Below are positions 1 to 11,864 of a stretch of 64,000 nt of DNA, one piece after another. The position numbers were made by a program, and so were the translations under genes. The stretch covers positions 2,418,001 to 2,482,000 of the forward strand of contig OX424560.1 of assembly GCA_949152475.1 (NCBI GenBank). Reading direction: 5' to 3'. How positions within the stretch are numbered: the stretch's first letter is position 1; every line of letters starts with the position of its first letter. Source of the DNA: Terebella lapidaria (Eukaryota; Annelida; Polychaeta; Terebellida; Terebellidae). The notes under the pieces are model-generated. The model saw only the letters and a program-made list of their open reading frames with translations. It was not told the DNA's origin and did no database searches.

Positions 1-573
1 TGGCTAGCAAGGTGTGTAAGGTGGTGATCGTGAGTTATCGTCCAAATATTTTAAATGGGGATTGTATTACAACAAATATTTTCTGCTTGTTCTTCCATAA
101 TCAATAAAGATCGAAACGATGTCAATATACCACACTGATTATACTCATATAAATCATAATAGACCTTTTCGGCGGTTAGGTATACACGTCAAACATCTGA
201 GGTGACGTGACGTGAAAACAGTATTAGGGAGCGGGCGAGGCAAGATGCTGACGCGAAATCACGATTATCTGGTCGTCTTTGTGTATCTCACCGCATTGAG
301 CATGGCTTATATTGAGTAAATCCTACAGAAACTTGTCAACAGTAGAGTTACATGGCAGAATGAAGTCATTATGGTTCATAGCCATTTTACAATTATGGGC
401 TTGACCCTTCAAAGAGTCGGAGAACACTGTGTGTGCACGTGGACGACAGAACGGGTTTTATTCAGCCTTAAACAAATGCTCGAGCTGAGAAAATGCAAAA
501 CTTGATTTGTTTATCATGAACTTAGGTGGTTGCTCGATATGAGGCAGTTGGATAATTGGCGAAGTCAGGTCGT
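1..573. other. AT-rich intergenic DNA
   Basis: No coding signal, RNA gene or recognisable repeat end is visible on either strand; only short random frames occur. Confidence 0.5.
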
Positions 574-1345
574 CAATAATTCAGCTCCGGACACTGAATG
601 TTGAATGTGGTTCTGTCAGCGAACATAAAACAGACAATGCACGATTACACAAAACACATTTATTTATAATTTATTTTCATAGGTTGTTGGGCAGTTGTAT
701 ACTAATTCCATCAGGTGTACAGTAGAAACAACTACATTTACCACACTGTCTGCCCCTGATGACGCCAGTGTGTCTCTGGATAAACTATTCGTTCGGGCTT
801 TGTTCCATTGCAAAATGTTGTATTTTACGTTTGTTATTAGTATCTTCAAAATATGGATGTATTTGTGGTAATAGATTTATACTTACATTATAATCGGTCT
901 GGAAATGTGATCGTTAGATGTAATGTAACACCAGATATAAACAATGAACATAATCGTGATACGTGTTGGTATTACATAATTTCTTGTGTTTAACTACATG
1001 TACATATCGCCCACATTGTGAGACCAGTTTGAAAGTGTGATTTCACGTCTTTCGGTTCCATATCCATGGAAAATATAGCTCCCACCTCACATTACTGGTT
1101 TTTGCACAATGTCATGTCAATAAAATGAACTGACTTTGTATAAGGACAATATGTTATTATTATGCAACATTATTCATCACGTAATTTTACAAACGAGTCA
1201 AATGTCTAACCCCCACAACATTTATTAGATTAACCGAAGAAATCAGCACCTCCCTATGAAAAATTTATAACATATTCATCAAGGTACTGGTATCATACAA
1301 ATTCATCAAGGTACAGTGCTTCTTAACCAGTATATTCCAACGAGT
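574..1345 (+). repeat. Dispersed repeat family A, copy 1 (left part)
   Basis: The sequence around 574-1300 (ataattcagc, cagacaatgcacgatt, acaccagatat, aataaa-rich stretches) recurs in the same order at about 9232-9800, 12520-13110, 19920-20357 and 21910-22357. It is noncoding. The copy appears to resume at about 3875-4050, where the sequence matches 9855-9990, so the DNA between 1.36 and 3.86 kb, including the NADAR LINE unit, is probably inserted. Homology was judged by eye; full family boundaries are not defined here. Confidence 0.6.
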
Positions 1346-2247
1346 GCTAGAGTAACCAAAGTTTCCATTGTTTTACAGTACATTTACGATTCTTTTTTAT
1401 GTTCCTCGAAAGACGCATCTTCACACCATCATTGTGGTAGCTTTCACCTCTGGCAAGAAACTCATCATCAGCTGTTACATCATTGGATGGGGTGAGTTCT
1501 GTTACATTCTATGTTCTGTATACATTCATATTTTGTTGTACATGTACCAACCTGTTGCACAAAAACAAGGTAGCAATGTAATAAATCATATGATTTTGTC
1601 ATGATGATACGAATACTATAAATTTTGTATGACGGGTGAGATTAACTGAGCTGCTATGTCATGGGATAGGGCCTGTTCTGTTACTTCTCAAAATAAACAT
1701 GACAGGAGTATTTTTATGATGATGTATTATCCATAGCATGTGTTAAATGTCGATGTCACAATTTCATTTATGACCATGATTTAATAAACATAACTCCATC
1801 AATTGAAAATCTCATGGTTAGATTTTTGTCATTTGATCAATGGGAAGGTCAAAGATGTATAATGTGATGCTACTTAAGATATATCAAAATGCATCACTTT
1901 ATATCTTTTGGATCAACCAGAATCAACTCCTGTGTGTAAACAATTATTGACTCGTGGTGTTTTGTTTATGGCCTCCATGGGCAGTCAACAACATATCAAT
2001 AACACAAGTCGTACCGCCATAAAATGTATGGACAATATATGTATGGACTAATAACTCTAAAATGGCAGTTGAATGGTAAACACGTATTTTTCACGAGCTC
2101 CTCCCTTTTTGCTCTCTTACACCGTGTTATCACTACATGGAATAATTTGGAATAAACTAATGGATTCCTAAATCACCATAGAAGAAGAATGGAATAATTT
2201 TAGTGTGAATTATTTCACGAGAAGACATTATTTCAACTATACAGACC
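1346..2247. other. Unassigned; 5' flank of LINE-like ORF1 unit
   Basis: No gene is evident. The last ~200 bases may be the 5' UTR of the ORF1-NADAR unit, since they lie inside the segment that interrupts family A. No clear promoter or target duplication was found. Confidence 0.35.
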
Positions 2248-3378
2248 ATGATTGAGGACATCAAGGAAGAAATGTCTCACAGCCTTGAGAAGGTAACTGA
2301 ATGTGTCAAATCCATTTCAACAGAACACCGAATATTAAAAGACAAGTATTGTGAACTGGAAAAGGTCGTGGGGGTCCAACAGCAACAAATCAACAACCTC
2401 GAGAAGAAATACTCTGTAATTAAAGACAGACTGCTGAAACAGGAGAGCTATTCTATGAGGGAAAACCTGATAATTAGTGGTATACCAGAGGTGGAGGACA
2501 AGTCGGAATGTGATATCCGTACTACGCTGATGACAATGTTCTCGAGTGAGATGCGACTGGACACGTCCAACATCAACATTGTCAGCTGCCACAGACTTGG
2601 TCCCAAGAACGAAAAATCCAACAGCTCACGAAACATCATCGCCAGATTTTCCAGGCATAGTAGCAAAAAGATGGTCCTTGGAGCTGCAAAAACACTTGCA
2701 AAGCGCAGTAGTCCAGTTTATATCAACGAGCAGTTCCCGCAGGAGATCACCCAGAACCGCAACACCCTCAGACCCCTCCTGAAGAAAGCAAGGTCGCTCG
2801 AGATGACAGCCTACTCTGTCCAGGACACCCTCTGCATTGGTAACGAGCGCTTCACAGTCGACTCACTGCAAGGACTGTTTGACATCAGCGACGTTGGCAC
2901 GAGTACCACTGATTCTCTCGTACGATTCAGTGGCAGGTACTCGATGTACAGCAATTTCTTCACCAGAGAGGGTTTGCTCACCATGGACGACGCCAAATAC
3001 TCCAGCACGGAACAGTACTACCAGCGGTGCAAAGCTGACCACATCGGGTACGTCGCAGTCACCACGGACATCATGGCCCAAACAGATCCACCGGTCATCA
3101 AACGGATCGGCGACGCCGTTCCTCTATCCAAGTCCTGGGAAAAGGTGGCTCAGAAGGTAATGCTGGACTGTGTGACCGCCAAGTTTGGCCAGAACGACGA
3201 TCTCCGCACTGCGCTCCTGGCTACGGGTATCCGATCCTTCGTCGAGTGCACGCGCGACCGGCTCTGGGGCTGCGGACACACCCTGAACGACGACAGATCC
3301 GCCAGCAAGAAGGACTGGGTCGGCAAGAACGTGATGGGTCTCACACTAGATAAAGCTCGACTACCACTGATGAAGTAA
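2248..3378 (+). CDS. LINE ORF1-like RNA-binding protein fused to a C-terminal NADAR domain
   Basis: An uninterrupted 376-codon frame. Residues ~1-75 form a Gln/Leu/Lys-rich coiled coil. Residues ~75-180 look like the L1 ORF1 (transposase_22) RNA-binding domain: RENLIISGIPE, a CHRLGPK turn, then IIARF. About 180-220 corresponds to the ORF1 C-terminal domain. Residues ~226-376 match NADAR (YbiA-like): FSGRYSMYSNFF, STEQYYQRCKA, DRLWGCG and DWVGKNVMG. In other organisms NADAR proteins are N-glycosidases acting on riboflavin-pathway intermediates or removing ADP-ribose from nucleic acid; ORF1 proteins coat LINE RNA as trimers. No ORF2 follows: the stop is followed by a ~480-base 3' UTR and a pentamer tail, so this looks like an ORF1-only (half-LINE) unit. 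The first ATG before the coiled coil was chosen. The domain calls are strong; the role of the fusion is inference. Confidence 0.85.
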   Translation: MIEDIKEEMSHSLEKVTECVKSISTEHRILKDKYCELEKVVGVQQQQINNLEKKYSVIKDRLLKQESYSMRENLIISGIPEVEDKSECDIRTTLMTMFSSEMRLDTSNINIVSCHRLGPKNEKSNSSRNIIARFSRHSSKKMVLGAAKTLAKRSSPVYINEQFPQEITQNRNTLRPLLKKARSLEMTAYSVQDTLCIGNERFTVDSLQGLFDISDVGTSTTDSLVRFSGRYSMYSNFFTREGLLTMDDAKYSSTEQYYQRCKADHIGYVAVTTDIMAQTDPPVIKRIGDAVPLSKSWEKVAQKVMLDCVTAKFGQNDDLRTALLATGIRSFVECTRDRLWGCGHTLNDDRSASKKDWVGKNVMGLTLDKARLPLMK

Positions 3379-3856
3379 GACTGTTTGCTATCCATATCAT
3401 GATAATCACTAACCATAACAATAGCTGCTTGATGCTATCTAAAACATATCTATCTAAAACATATATTGTCCGGTAACCTTCATGAGCCCTTGGGCTATTT
3501 ATTTATCTTATTTTTTCTGAGGTCGTGGGCGTCATGTTTATCTGTGTTAATTATCATATTCCTCTCATCGTTGATTCATTCAAGGATTTCTCTAAAAGCT
3601 GTTTTCTTTTTCTCATGTGTCTGTTTTTTTGTTTTTTTTCTGTCCTTTTTTTTTGTCCTTTTTTTAGAGGTGGTGGGCACCTGTTGAGAGGTATCTCCTT
3701 GTTTATTTTGTTAAATATTATTGTGTCAACAGGTCCACAATCACAATGACTCAAGCCCATCACCTCGTCACTGTTCTGTATCTTTAGTATTTTGTTGATT
3801 TGTATGTACATACATCTGAGACAGTACGAAAATAAATTCTATTCTATTCTATTCTA
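3379..3856 (+). repeat. 3' UTR and (TATTC)n tail of the ORF1-NADAR LINE unit
   Basis: After the stop comes a T-rich UTR, an AATAAA-like signal (aaaataaattc, ~3831) and a short array of attct pentamers ending at ~3856, directly before sequence that rejoins repeat family A. A short-period tail at the 3' end is typical of non-LTR retrotransposition. I could not identify a matching 5' target duplication. Confidence 0.6.
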
Positions 3857-4062
3857 ATAATGCCACTCGTAATTTGCAGGTGTAACCGTGTGGTAATATG
3901 CAACTGTATTTGCGCGTGTGGGTGTCTCTTGTCAACAAGAGTATGTGTGTTGTGCTACAACAATTCAAAAGTGGTGAAAAAACAACTTGGCAGTTGGTAG
4001 TCTTCCCAACCTTCTTCTCATTGACTGAAATGGTGAAATGTTTCAACGTCTCAGTGGTAGCG
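3857..4062 (+). repeat. Dispersed repeat family A, copy 1 (right part)
   Basis: The segment with aatatgcaactgtattt and gtgtgggtgtct resembles 9855-9920 and 13145-13210, in the order expected if copy 1 were split by the LINE-like insertion. Confidence 0.5.
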
Positions 4063-4859
4063 TGTTCGGTCTACAGCTCCTTGTGTGCCCGGAGTAGGGG
4101 TAACCGATCATTCAGGCTGGAGTTCGTCTTCTTCAATCGACCTCTTCTTCTTCGGCTGGATGTTCGGTTGATAGTTTGGGTTCTGAGCTATCTCAGACGT
4201 TATCAGCTTTGGTTCATCCCGACTGGTCTTCTAGTTAGTTTCCTATTACTTCGGCTGACTTTACTTCTTGAAATTTTCTAAGTTCAAATCCGGTTTCAAT
4301 TCATCTGTATACCTGAACACAGAGTCGACTGGGCCGGCTCAAAGAAACTTTCGGCTACATTTCAAGGTTTATTGTATGTTACTCATACAGTCGGTTGAAA
4401 TTGTTGTCAATTCATCTAGGGATGACACTTTCGGTTGCTCTCCGCCCTCCGGCCATTTGATATAATTTCGGCTGCACCGCGATGTGAACTGGTGGGTGTT
4501 CCAGGGTCAAAAACCGCTGACTCCTGCGAATCGGCAGTATTTATACATTTTGGGGTAGGTTTCCCGTGACCTACCCCAACCAATCAAAACTGATGTTTTT
4601 ACCGAAATTCTTTAACAATGGATACCATGTAACAATTTGCATTGTTCGAAATCCTTTTCGAAACACTTTTACGAAATTGCGTATTTTGATTATCAAGGTC
4701 TGAGTTCAGCCGAAGAGCAACCGAAACCACCGAAAAGTACCTGAACTTTAAGAAACGTATGTACACTTATAAAATCAATTGTAAACATTTTTAAAGACCG
4801 AAGAACATGGGTAAACCACATATAACGTTCAATAAACATGTATTAAACCTAGCCGAACA
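4063..4859 (-). mobile_element. Probable solo LTR
   Basis: The 797-bp segment begins TGTTCGG and ends CCGAACA, a perfect terminal inverted repeat with TG..CA ends. Read on the minus strand it has a TATA-like tataaata near 4543 and an AATAAA near 4370, the expected promoter-then-polyadenylation order. The cggct motif recurs throughout. No matching 5-bp target duplication is visible (tagcg left, caact right), and no gag/pol is adjacent. A hairpin (TGGGGTAGGT..ACCTACCCCA, 4550-4577) lies inside. An old solo LTR is the best reading; it could be another repeat with similar ends. Confidence 0.55.
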
Positions 4860-6189
4860 CAACTTTTCGGCTTAAAATCGTTACCAACATTTCTTACGAA
4901 TTTGGACTGAATCATATCTGTATAAAAGTAGTACTGATAATTTCTCGCAAAAATGTTAGGAACACCTTTTACTAATATCGATATAATTTCTTACAAACAT
5001 ATAAATTACTGTGCATGAAGATAACTAGAATAATACACGACACTGAAATCACGGCATCTGCTGACCAACTGACGTACAACACCGAGTACAATTCGAATTT
5101 GAAACACGGAACCTCAACGCGTAAACGAAACAAGTGAAGAATATGACAATACTCGAAGTGAGACCATGCATCAATTTCAATAAGCAGTAGTAATGTTATC
5201 AACGATGAGAACTACAATGAACATATTGTGATCCCCACATGAGTGATAGCGATAATTATTCCCATGGACGTACAGTGATCAAAACCACACTTGGTGCATG
5301 ATGAGGTTCTCGATAATCAACCTTTTGACCATGGGAATATATATTGTAGGCCTATGTCTACAATAGAAATAAGTTTTGCTGTAACTTCCAATTATACTAG
5401 ATATATCCATAAATACATCCACGTCCAGAGAAGCAGCCATCTTCAGGAGTAGACAGTGTGGTAAATTGTATAATGTATGAATTACAAACCGTCCGCATAT
5501 GAGACCAATCATTAATGGCTTTGGAGTAGTTGTATGGTCAGTCTTTGTTTCTATTCTAATAGGCTTCACTTCGATTTCCTATTGGCTACATTACATTTTG
5601 ATATTGTTTTCAGATTGCAAATATTCACAATTTCCCATATTTTTCAGGTACCATCACATGCAAATCAAACGCCAGAAGACAATGGCAATATCTGGATTCT
5701 GATGTCACGTTCTTAAATTACACAAGCTGTCTGATCCAACAAATCGTATGCCAGTCTGGTGAGGCCGATAATGTGGAATTGGGTGGATGTTGGCGTATGC
5801 TGTTATATCAGGACGATTTATTGAAACATTTGTCCTTTTTCCACGAAAGCGATCTGGTATTGTAACAGTCTCGTTATCATTAGCTGACAAACTAATCGAA
5901 TATTTATGTTAAGTTGGTAGTTTAAACAGTTGGAAACACCAGGCAATGGAATATCCACCTACTATTCTGCCTTATTTCATTCACGGAAACTGGTGAAAAC
6001 ACTGAAAGCAAACCATAACACATATCACCCATTGTATGTATCAACGTAATACCATCATTACATCCAGATTTGATACCAATAACCAAAGCTATATTTTAGT
6101 ATAAACACTAGATCCCAAACTGTCCTGAAAAAAAAACCAAATCGTGAATACGCTTGACCCATATATACCCTACAGATGAATATATTGCA
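4860..6189. other. AT-rich DNA without recognisable gene
   Basis: Short frames only (longest ~96 codons, without domain features). No RNA gene or element ends were recognised. Confidence 0.4.
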
Positions 6190-6500
6190 TTTCATAGATA
6201 ACCTACTTCTAAAATAAAACTGGCTAATATGGACCAGTTCCGAATCTGGTTTCGAAGCCACACGACTTGCAAATTTGAACTGTCGATACACACTTACGCA
6301 CCAACTTTAGCTGGCTATAGTCGAGACAAAGCCATGTTTTACATATCATAAGATCGATAAGTACATTTATATTTAGACACCCACGAACAAGCAGTAATGT
6401 ATGTTAAACCGTTCTCGTCAGCACAAGTAATGGGCTGTTATACATTTTACCTTAGAGATCCATGTGACCATATAAGCTAATATGTTGCTTGGTAGGTAAC
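6190..6500 (+). repeat. Dispersed repeat family G, copy 1
   Basis: Diverged match in the same order to 11566-11850: gacttgcaaatttgaactgt, agctggctatag, tgttaaaccgttctcgtcagcac, catataagctaatat. Noncoding. Confidence 0.55.
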
Positions 6501-6698
6501 TAATTCCCTGAGCACAGCTAAGGGAAATCGGCATACATTTTTCCATGACCGATGGCAGCGATATTGTCGCTGCCATATTCTTTCCCTGAAACACCCCTAA
6601 ACGTCGACACACTTTTTAAAAGTTCATATCTTCACTTTGTTGTCATATTTCTTCCAATACGTGGCATTTACAGAATTAGAAATCAAACAAAAGTACAC

Positions 6699-6705
6699 AA
6701 ATACT
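6699..6705. repeat. Left target-site duplication AAATACT
   Basis: Identical to 8435-8441, immediately outside the CACTG ends. Confidence 0.85.
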
Positions 6706-8434
6706 CACTGGGGGGACACATGATTCGGTAACTGCAGTTACCGAATCATTTCCAGAATGGACGCGGCGTGTGCGTATATTCAAATTGTGTGTTTTTGCAT
6801 TTAAAACGTATATTAGCGCTCGTTTTTGGCCAATATTTAATCAGTTGTCGTATTTGAACGAAATCGGGTGAGAATGGTCGATGATTCGGTAACTGACTTG
6901 TGTTGATTCGGTAACTCAAATTACAGAACATGAAATGATTCGGTAACTGACACTTATTTGAAACAAAATGATTTCGATTTTTCAGAGATTTGTGGAGTAA
7001 ATCAATCCAAAATTATTTTCTCTTTTCAGATGATAGTAGGGTTATCCGCTATTATTGCAATAAATGTAGGAGCACATAATTGGAAATTTTCCTGCACTGT
7101 GCTGCAAGAGTAGAAATGGATACCGACAAACAGACAGATTCATATTCCAAAACCGAATCCATGGACGAATTTGATAAAATCAGTATGAGTAGTCAAATCC
7201 GAGTGATACTGAAGTATCAAAGTCGAAGCCATGTGAACATCACATACACCCAGCCAGGTGAGTATGGAATCAGGTGCTCCGGAAGAGCGAGCATCTCAGC
7301 AAATCATGATCACTCTCAGCTATTTTCAGTTATTTTTCTCCAGCATCATACGTACCATGGTCGCCAAATACGACTTCATTAAGAAAATACATTTGATGAG
7401 AAATCATGCTAATTGTATTCACGAGAACAAGCATTTTCAAGCTTGTCCATAACAAGCTAGGTTTAGATTTGGCCTTTCAAATAGATATATTACAAACAAA
7501 CACGCAAGTTGGAATCACTTCGAACATAAAAAAAACTTTCAAGTTCAAATGGACAATCTACAAACAACGAACAAAAACTGAACAAAACTCAAACGACTTA
7601 TTAATACATGTATAATCTCAACATCAATGTGGCTATATAATAAACATGCTCTTCTGTATGATACTTACCGCTGACATCCATGTCAGTGTTTCTCTTGTCG
7701 GTAAAAAAATGGATGACATGATATATGTGTTGCAGATATATATACCGCATATATTCCCGTGTATATGGATATTAGTATTCTTTCATAGGATACTACAACT
7801 CTAGTAACATGTATTTGCCTCCCCTAACCCCTTCCCTGTTAACAATTTTAAAATAGATTTTAAAAAACAGGAACTACCGACCATTATTTTGACAAAATAA
7901 AAAGTCTGATAGGTACTTAGTAAAAAGGAGTAAATTAAGAATTAGCTTTTTTCACGGCCTCCTTAGTACCGATTTTGTGAAGCTGCCCACTTCGATCACC
8001 TACACGTCTGCTACAGGCACTGCAGGAATATGAAATTCCAACCAAAATTGTTGTACATTATTATTACCAACAATACATATCTCTAAGCGGTGCTGGGGTG
8101 GTTCACACGTGCTGGGACTGGATCTCATTGGTCTGACTAACTGTCAGTTACCGAATCCCAATGTCATAGTTACCGAATCAAGTTAGCTAAAGCTGTCAGT
8201 TACCGAATCATCACCGATATTTATAAACAGTCATATCAGTGAAATTATACATGGAACACGACGGAATTCCACTAGATTTGGTTCAGGCAAGAAAATCACT
8301 AAATATTGACCAAAAAATAACGCTAATACGCGTTATAAATGCCAAAAACACACATTTTAAATATACGTACACGCCGCGTCCTTTCTGAAAATGATTCGGT
8401 AACTGCAGTTACCGCATCATGTGTCCCCCCAGTG
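6706..8434. mobile_element. Non-autonomous DNA transposon with long inverted ends and iterated subterminal motif
   Basis: The element starts CACTGGGGGGACACATG and ends with its inverse complement at 8434. The 7-bp duplication AAATACT flanks it exactly (6699-6705 and 8435-8441). Both ends carry GATTCGGTAACTG joined to its own reverse complement (perfect 26-bp palindrome at 6722-6747; one mismatch at 8393-8418). Further copies of GATTCGGTAAC(TG) lie at 6883, 6905 and 6937, and inverted at 8144, 8166 and 8196. The inverted ends extend about 250-290 bp with decreasing identity. The interior has no transposase; a 100-codon frame at 7080-7382 is not convincing and overlaps an older dispersed repeat also seen near 34200-34900. 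A 7-bp duplication fits few superfamilies (P-type elements make 7-8 bp); the assignment is open. Confidence 0.85.
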
Positions 8435-8441
8435 AAATACT
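8435..8441. repeat. Right target-site duplication AAATACT
   Basis: Identical to 6699-6705; together they define the boundaries of the 1,729-bp element. Confidence 0.85.
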
Positions 8442-8717
8442 GGAAATAAACTGTGGGAAGCATGATATTTCGGCGGCCACCGCTTTGTCTAATGACAGGC
8501 TGACCGCGTGATTGGATTAGCCAATCGGGGACAGGGCACATACATGTTGCAAAAGGCACAATTCATGCAAGAAATGCTTCATTGATATCCGTTTGTTTAT
8601 ATTGATTGGTTTGTATGTGTTTATATGACAAGATTACTGATCGCATTGCGTCAGGAAAATCGAAGTGCCACTTCATAGGGCTCTGCCTGGAGATAGGGTT
8701 ACTTAGTGGGAGTTGTA

Positions 8718-10560
8718 TCTTGTTTTGGGTGGATACAATTTGACAAAAAAAGTTCGAATGTTCTGATATGTATATCTCATATGTTTTTTTAAAAAAAAAT
8801 TGCAAGTTGAATATGTTTAATTTCCATACATGTTAAACTGATACTTGTATCAAAGTACACCATGAGAACAACAGACTGATTATACATAAACAGAACACGG
8901 GGTGAGGTATGTGTTTTGTTAACATAGTATTCTGTTGCTTCGTTCCAGTCGTGCAAAGTGGGGATCTACACTTATCGGTGAGACATAAAATAGTAGGCTG
9001 TTCGTGCTTCACTTGTGGTGTCCACCATAAAGGCTACAGGATAACATCATTTTACGAGGGCAAACGTATGATGAAAAAACGATTAGAATGTGGAAATTTC
9101 ATTGGATGTGTAAAACTCACCTGACATTTTGTTTTGAAACGATTAATCACCAGAGACTCCTCTTTTAATCTCATTACCACAACAACATCAATTCTTCCGC
9201 ATGACAAATGACAGTCATTCGAGGGAGTCAGGTCATCAATAATTCAGCACCGGACACTCTCTGTATTGCTGAATGGTTTATAAAAGAGACAATGCATGAA
9301 TACACAAAACACACTTATAATCTGTCTGGGAGTGTGATAGTTGTTTTATTGTAATGTGACACCAGATATTTACCAACGAATTTATCCCACAATAAACCAT
9401 ACATTACTAAACCTAATAGTGACACGTGTTGGTACACATTGTCCTCGAGGACCAGTTCACTAAGTTTGATTTTTACGTTGTATTCGTAGTGAATGGAAGT
9501 ATAGTTCCTATTCGTTTCAAAACACCTTATATTAATGGTTATTGCAGAATGCCATTTCAATACCACAAACATACTGTTAACTACAATGTTGTTAACTACA
9601 ATGGCATATGCTGTTATATAACCTCAATCATTTTTGTAGCTGAAAAATGCATAAAAAAGTCAACTGTCTAATCCGCACGACATAATTGGATTCACCAGAG
9701 AAATATACACCTCCATATGATTACTATATAACATATTCATCAAGACACTGAGAATGTCACATTACTTCTTAATCAATATATTCCAACGATTAACAACGTG
9801 ACAAGGTGACTTGGACAACAATATCATCAGCAAAATTCATGTACATCACCCTGTGAAAATATGCAGCTGTATTTACATGTTTGGATCTGTGTGGGTGTCT
9901 TTTTCATGTCAAGAATGAGCAAGTCTGTGATAGAACAAAACAACAGAAGTGGTAAAAAACCACTTTTTTCACCAGCACCATTTCGTTGCTGAGGCAGATA
10001 GAGTATCACAACTTGAAGCATGTCTCCCAGATGCGTAAAAAAGGATTCAGGGGCGGATCCAGGTATTAGTGGGATTGGGCACGCGAGCCACTTGCGCCCA
10101 GCAATCTAAGGATTGTTCGATGTCCTGGAGGCCAGAGCCTATTTATGTTAGTGGTAGCTTTCTAGATTCTCTTGAGTATACATTCAACACCAGCTCATTG
10201 TGATCACCCTGTTTTCAGACATATTTCTGTTTTCTTCCTCAGTGGGGGGAAGGGATTCCAATGCCCATGTTATAGTTTACCTTTGTTATCGGCATCATCC
10301 AAATCTAGTTGTGTAGGTGTTAACGAATTGTTACTTACGTCAAACTAATTTGTGCAGTGTTGTCGTTTTTTTTTCTTTTACCAATTTGTCACTGTGTTCG
10401 ACAAGTGTATCCTTGAAGGATGAGTTGTCAGAAATCCTGGTGACTATGGGAAGAGATGCAAGAGACAATCCCCCTTATTGTAAGAAGGATAAAAAGTTCT
10501 GTCACCAAGTTTAAATCCGACATGTACAATTGATTCTGTGATTTATAAGGTGTGTCTTGA
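8718..10560 (+). repeat. Dispersed repeat family A, copy 2
   Basis: Matches 11865-13765 almost throughout in order (gtgggtggatacaatt..., the ataattcagcaccgg block, the caccagatat block, the block with ggggcggatccaggtattag at ~10050, and the terminal gacacacgat). No coding potential beyond short frames. Confidence 0.65.
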
Positions 10561-11060
10561 GACACACGATTATTATTCTTCAAACTTTCACATTGTTCAA
10601 TACTGATCAGAATAATTCAAAACCACACATGCGTGATCACTCCGTAGTGTGTGGATCAACTTACTATCATTGGTACAAACAAAACTTTTAATGAAGCCAG
10701 TAAATGACCAATATGTAAAGCAAGTGGATGAGTTATAAACAACTGATCGAATATTTACAGCCAGAGCCACACGACAACTACCAAGGTAACAACAACCTAA
10801 TACTAATGGCGCCTATGCAGTACTGAAGTATCTCCATATTGGTTACAAAGAATGTGTAGTTACCGACAATAACAGAATTCCTGAAATACACTAGACCCAG
10901 TTCATCAGAATGGATCTTTACAAACGGGATGGCAATTAAACTTCCATGAAATGTGAGTTTATTTGAATATCCCACTACTCTGCACAATAACGATATTGTC
11001 CTGTTGTTTGAGCTGGGTTCAAGTGAAGCAGTCAGCAGTATTATGACAAGGATACTTGAG
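10561..11060 (+). repeat. Dispersed repeat family F, copy 1
   Basis: Shared with 14585-14830, 30480-30690 and, more diverged, 39890-40020: tctccatattggttaca, cctgaaatacactagac, tttacaaacgggat, caataacgatattgt. Noncoding. Confidence 0.6.
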
Positions 11061-11379
11061 AAGAACGCAAAAGATGGTGAATGGTGTATACTTTGTGTCT
11101 TGTTTCCATTCTGAATTCACATTCATGTTTAGGGTGATGTTCCAGGGTCAATTGTCTTTTTGATGCTGATATTATTACACATGCGAAACGAATCCTGTAA
11201 GTCGAATTTGTATGTAGTCATGAACTGTTTCAGGATCAAAATGGTGGTAAAATAATTATGCGTTAAATGTATATTTGTATGTGCTTATGATCCTTGATAT
11301 ATAGCGGCCAATAACAAACACATGTCGAAGCAGTCTGTTGATAATTGAAATAGGTATCAATAATCATTTTATAGTGATT

Positions 11380-11706
11380 ATCTGAGGATATATAAAACAT
11401 GACCTCATCTCCACTGCAGCCAGCTGAACTTCTATTTGAATAGGTGCTGAAGCTTGTCCTCACAGTTCAAATTTGCAAGTCTCATGGCTTCAGGTTACAA
11501 ACTGGTCGATATTAGCAAGGTTTATTTTAGCAGCAGGTTGTCCATGCAATATTATACAAATACTACCTTGCTAATATCGACCAGTTTGTAACCTGAAGCC
11601 ATGAGACTTGCACATTTGAACTGTGAAGACAAGCTTCAGTACCTATTCAAATAGAAGTTCAGCTGGCTGAAGTGGAGATAAAGTCATGTTTTATATATCC
11701 TCAGAT
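11380..11706. repeat. Long hairpin (141-bp inverted repeat, 45-bp loop)
   Basis: Arm 1 (11380-11520) and arm 2 (11566-11706) are reverse complements with about six mismatches by eye, separated by 11521-11565. The right arm continues into family G sequence also present at ~6220-6370, so one arm is probably an inverted local copy of a repeat. If transcribed, the RNA would fold into a near-perfect long duplex. Confidence 0.85.
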
Positions 11707-11850
11707 CGATTTTAAGAACATTTTTATCTAGACTCCTAGCAACAAAGGGTAAAATGCATGTTAAACCATTCTCATCAGCACATATAATGGGCTGGAATGG
11801 GCTTTTCCAAACCCATGTGGTCATATAAGCTGAGGTATTGCTTGTTAGGA
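11566..11850 (+). repeat. Dispersed repeat family G, copy 2
   Basis: Homologous in order to 6220-6500 (see hairpin entry); includes the tgttaaaccattctcatcag and tcatataagctgaggtattg blocks. Confidence 0.55.
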
Positions 11851-11864
11851 GTTTTTGAATTTGT

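Noticed and set aside
7080..7382. 100-codon ORF inside the 6.7-8.4 kb transposon as its protein
   Set aside because: No transposase features, and the segment overlaps an older dispersed repeat also found near 34.8 kb.
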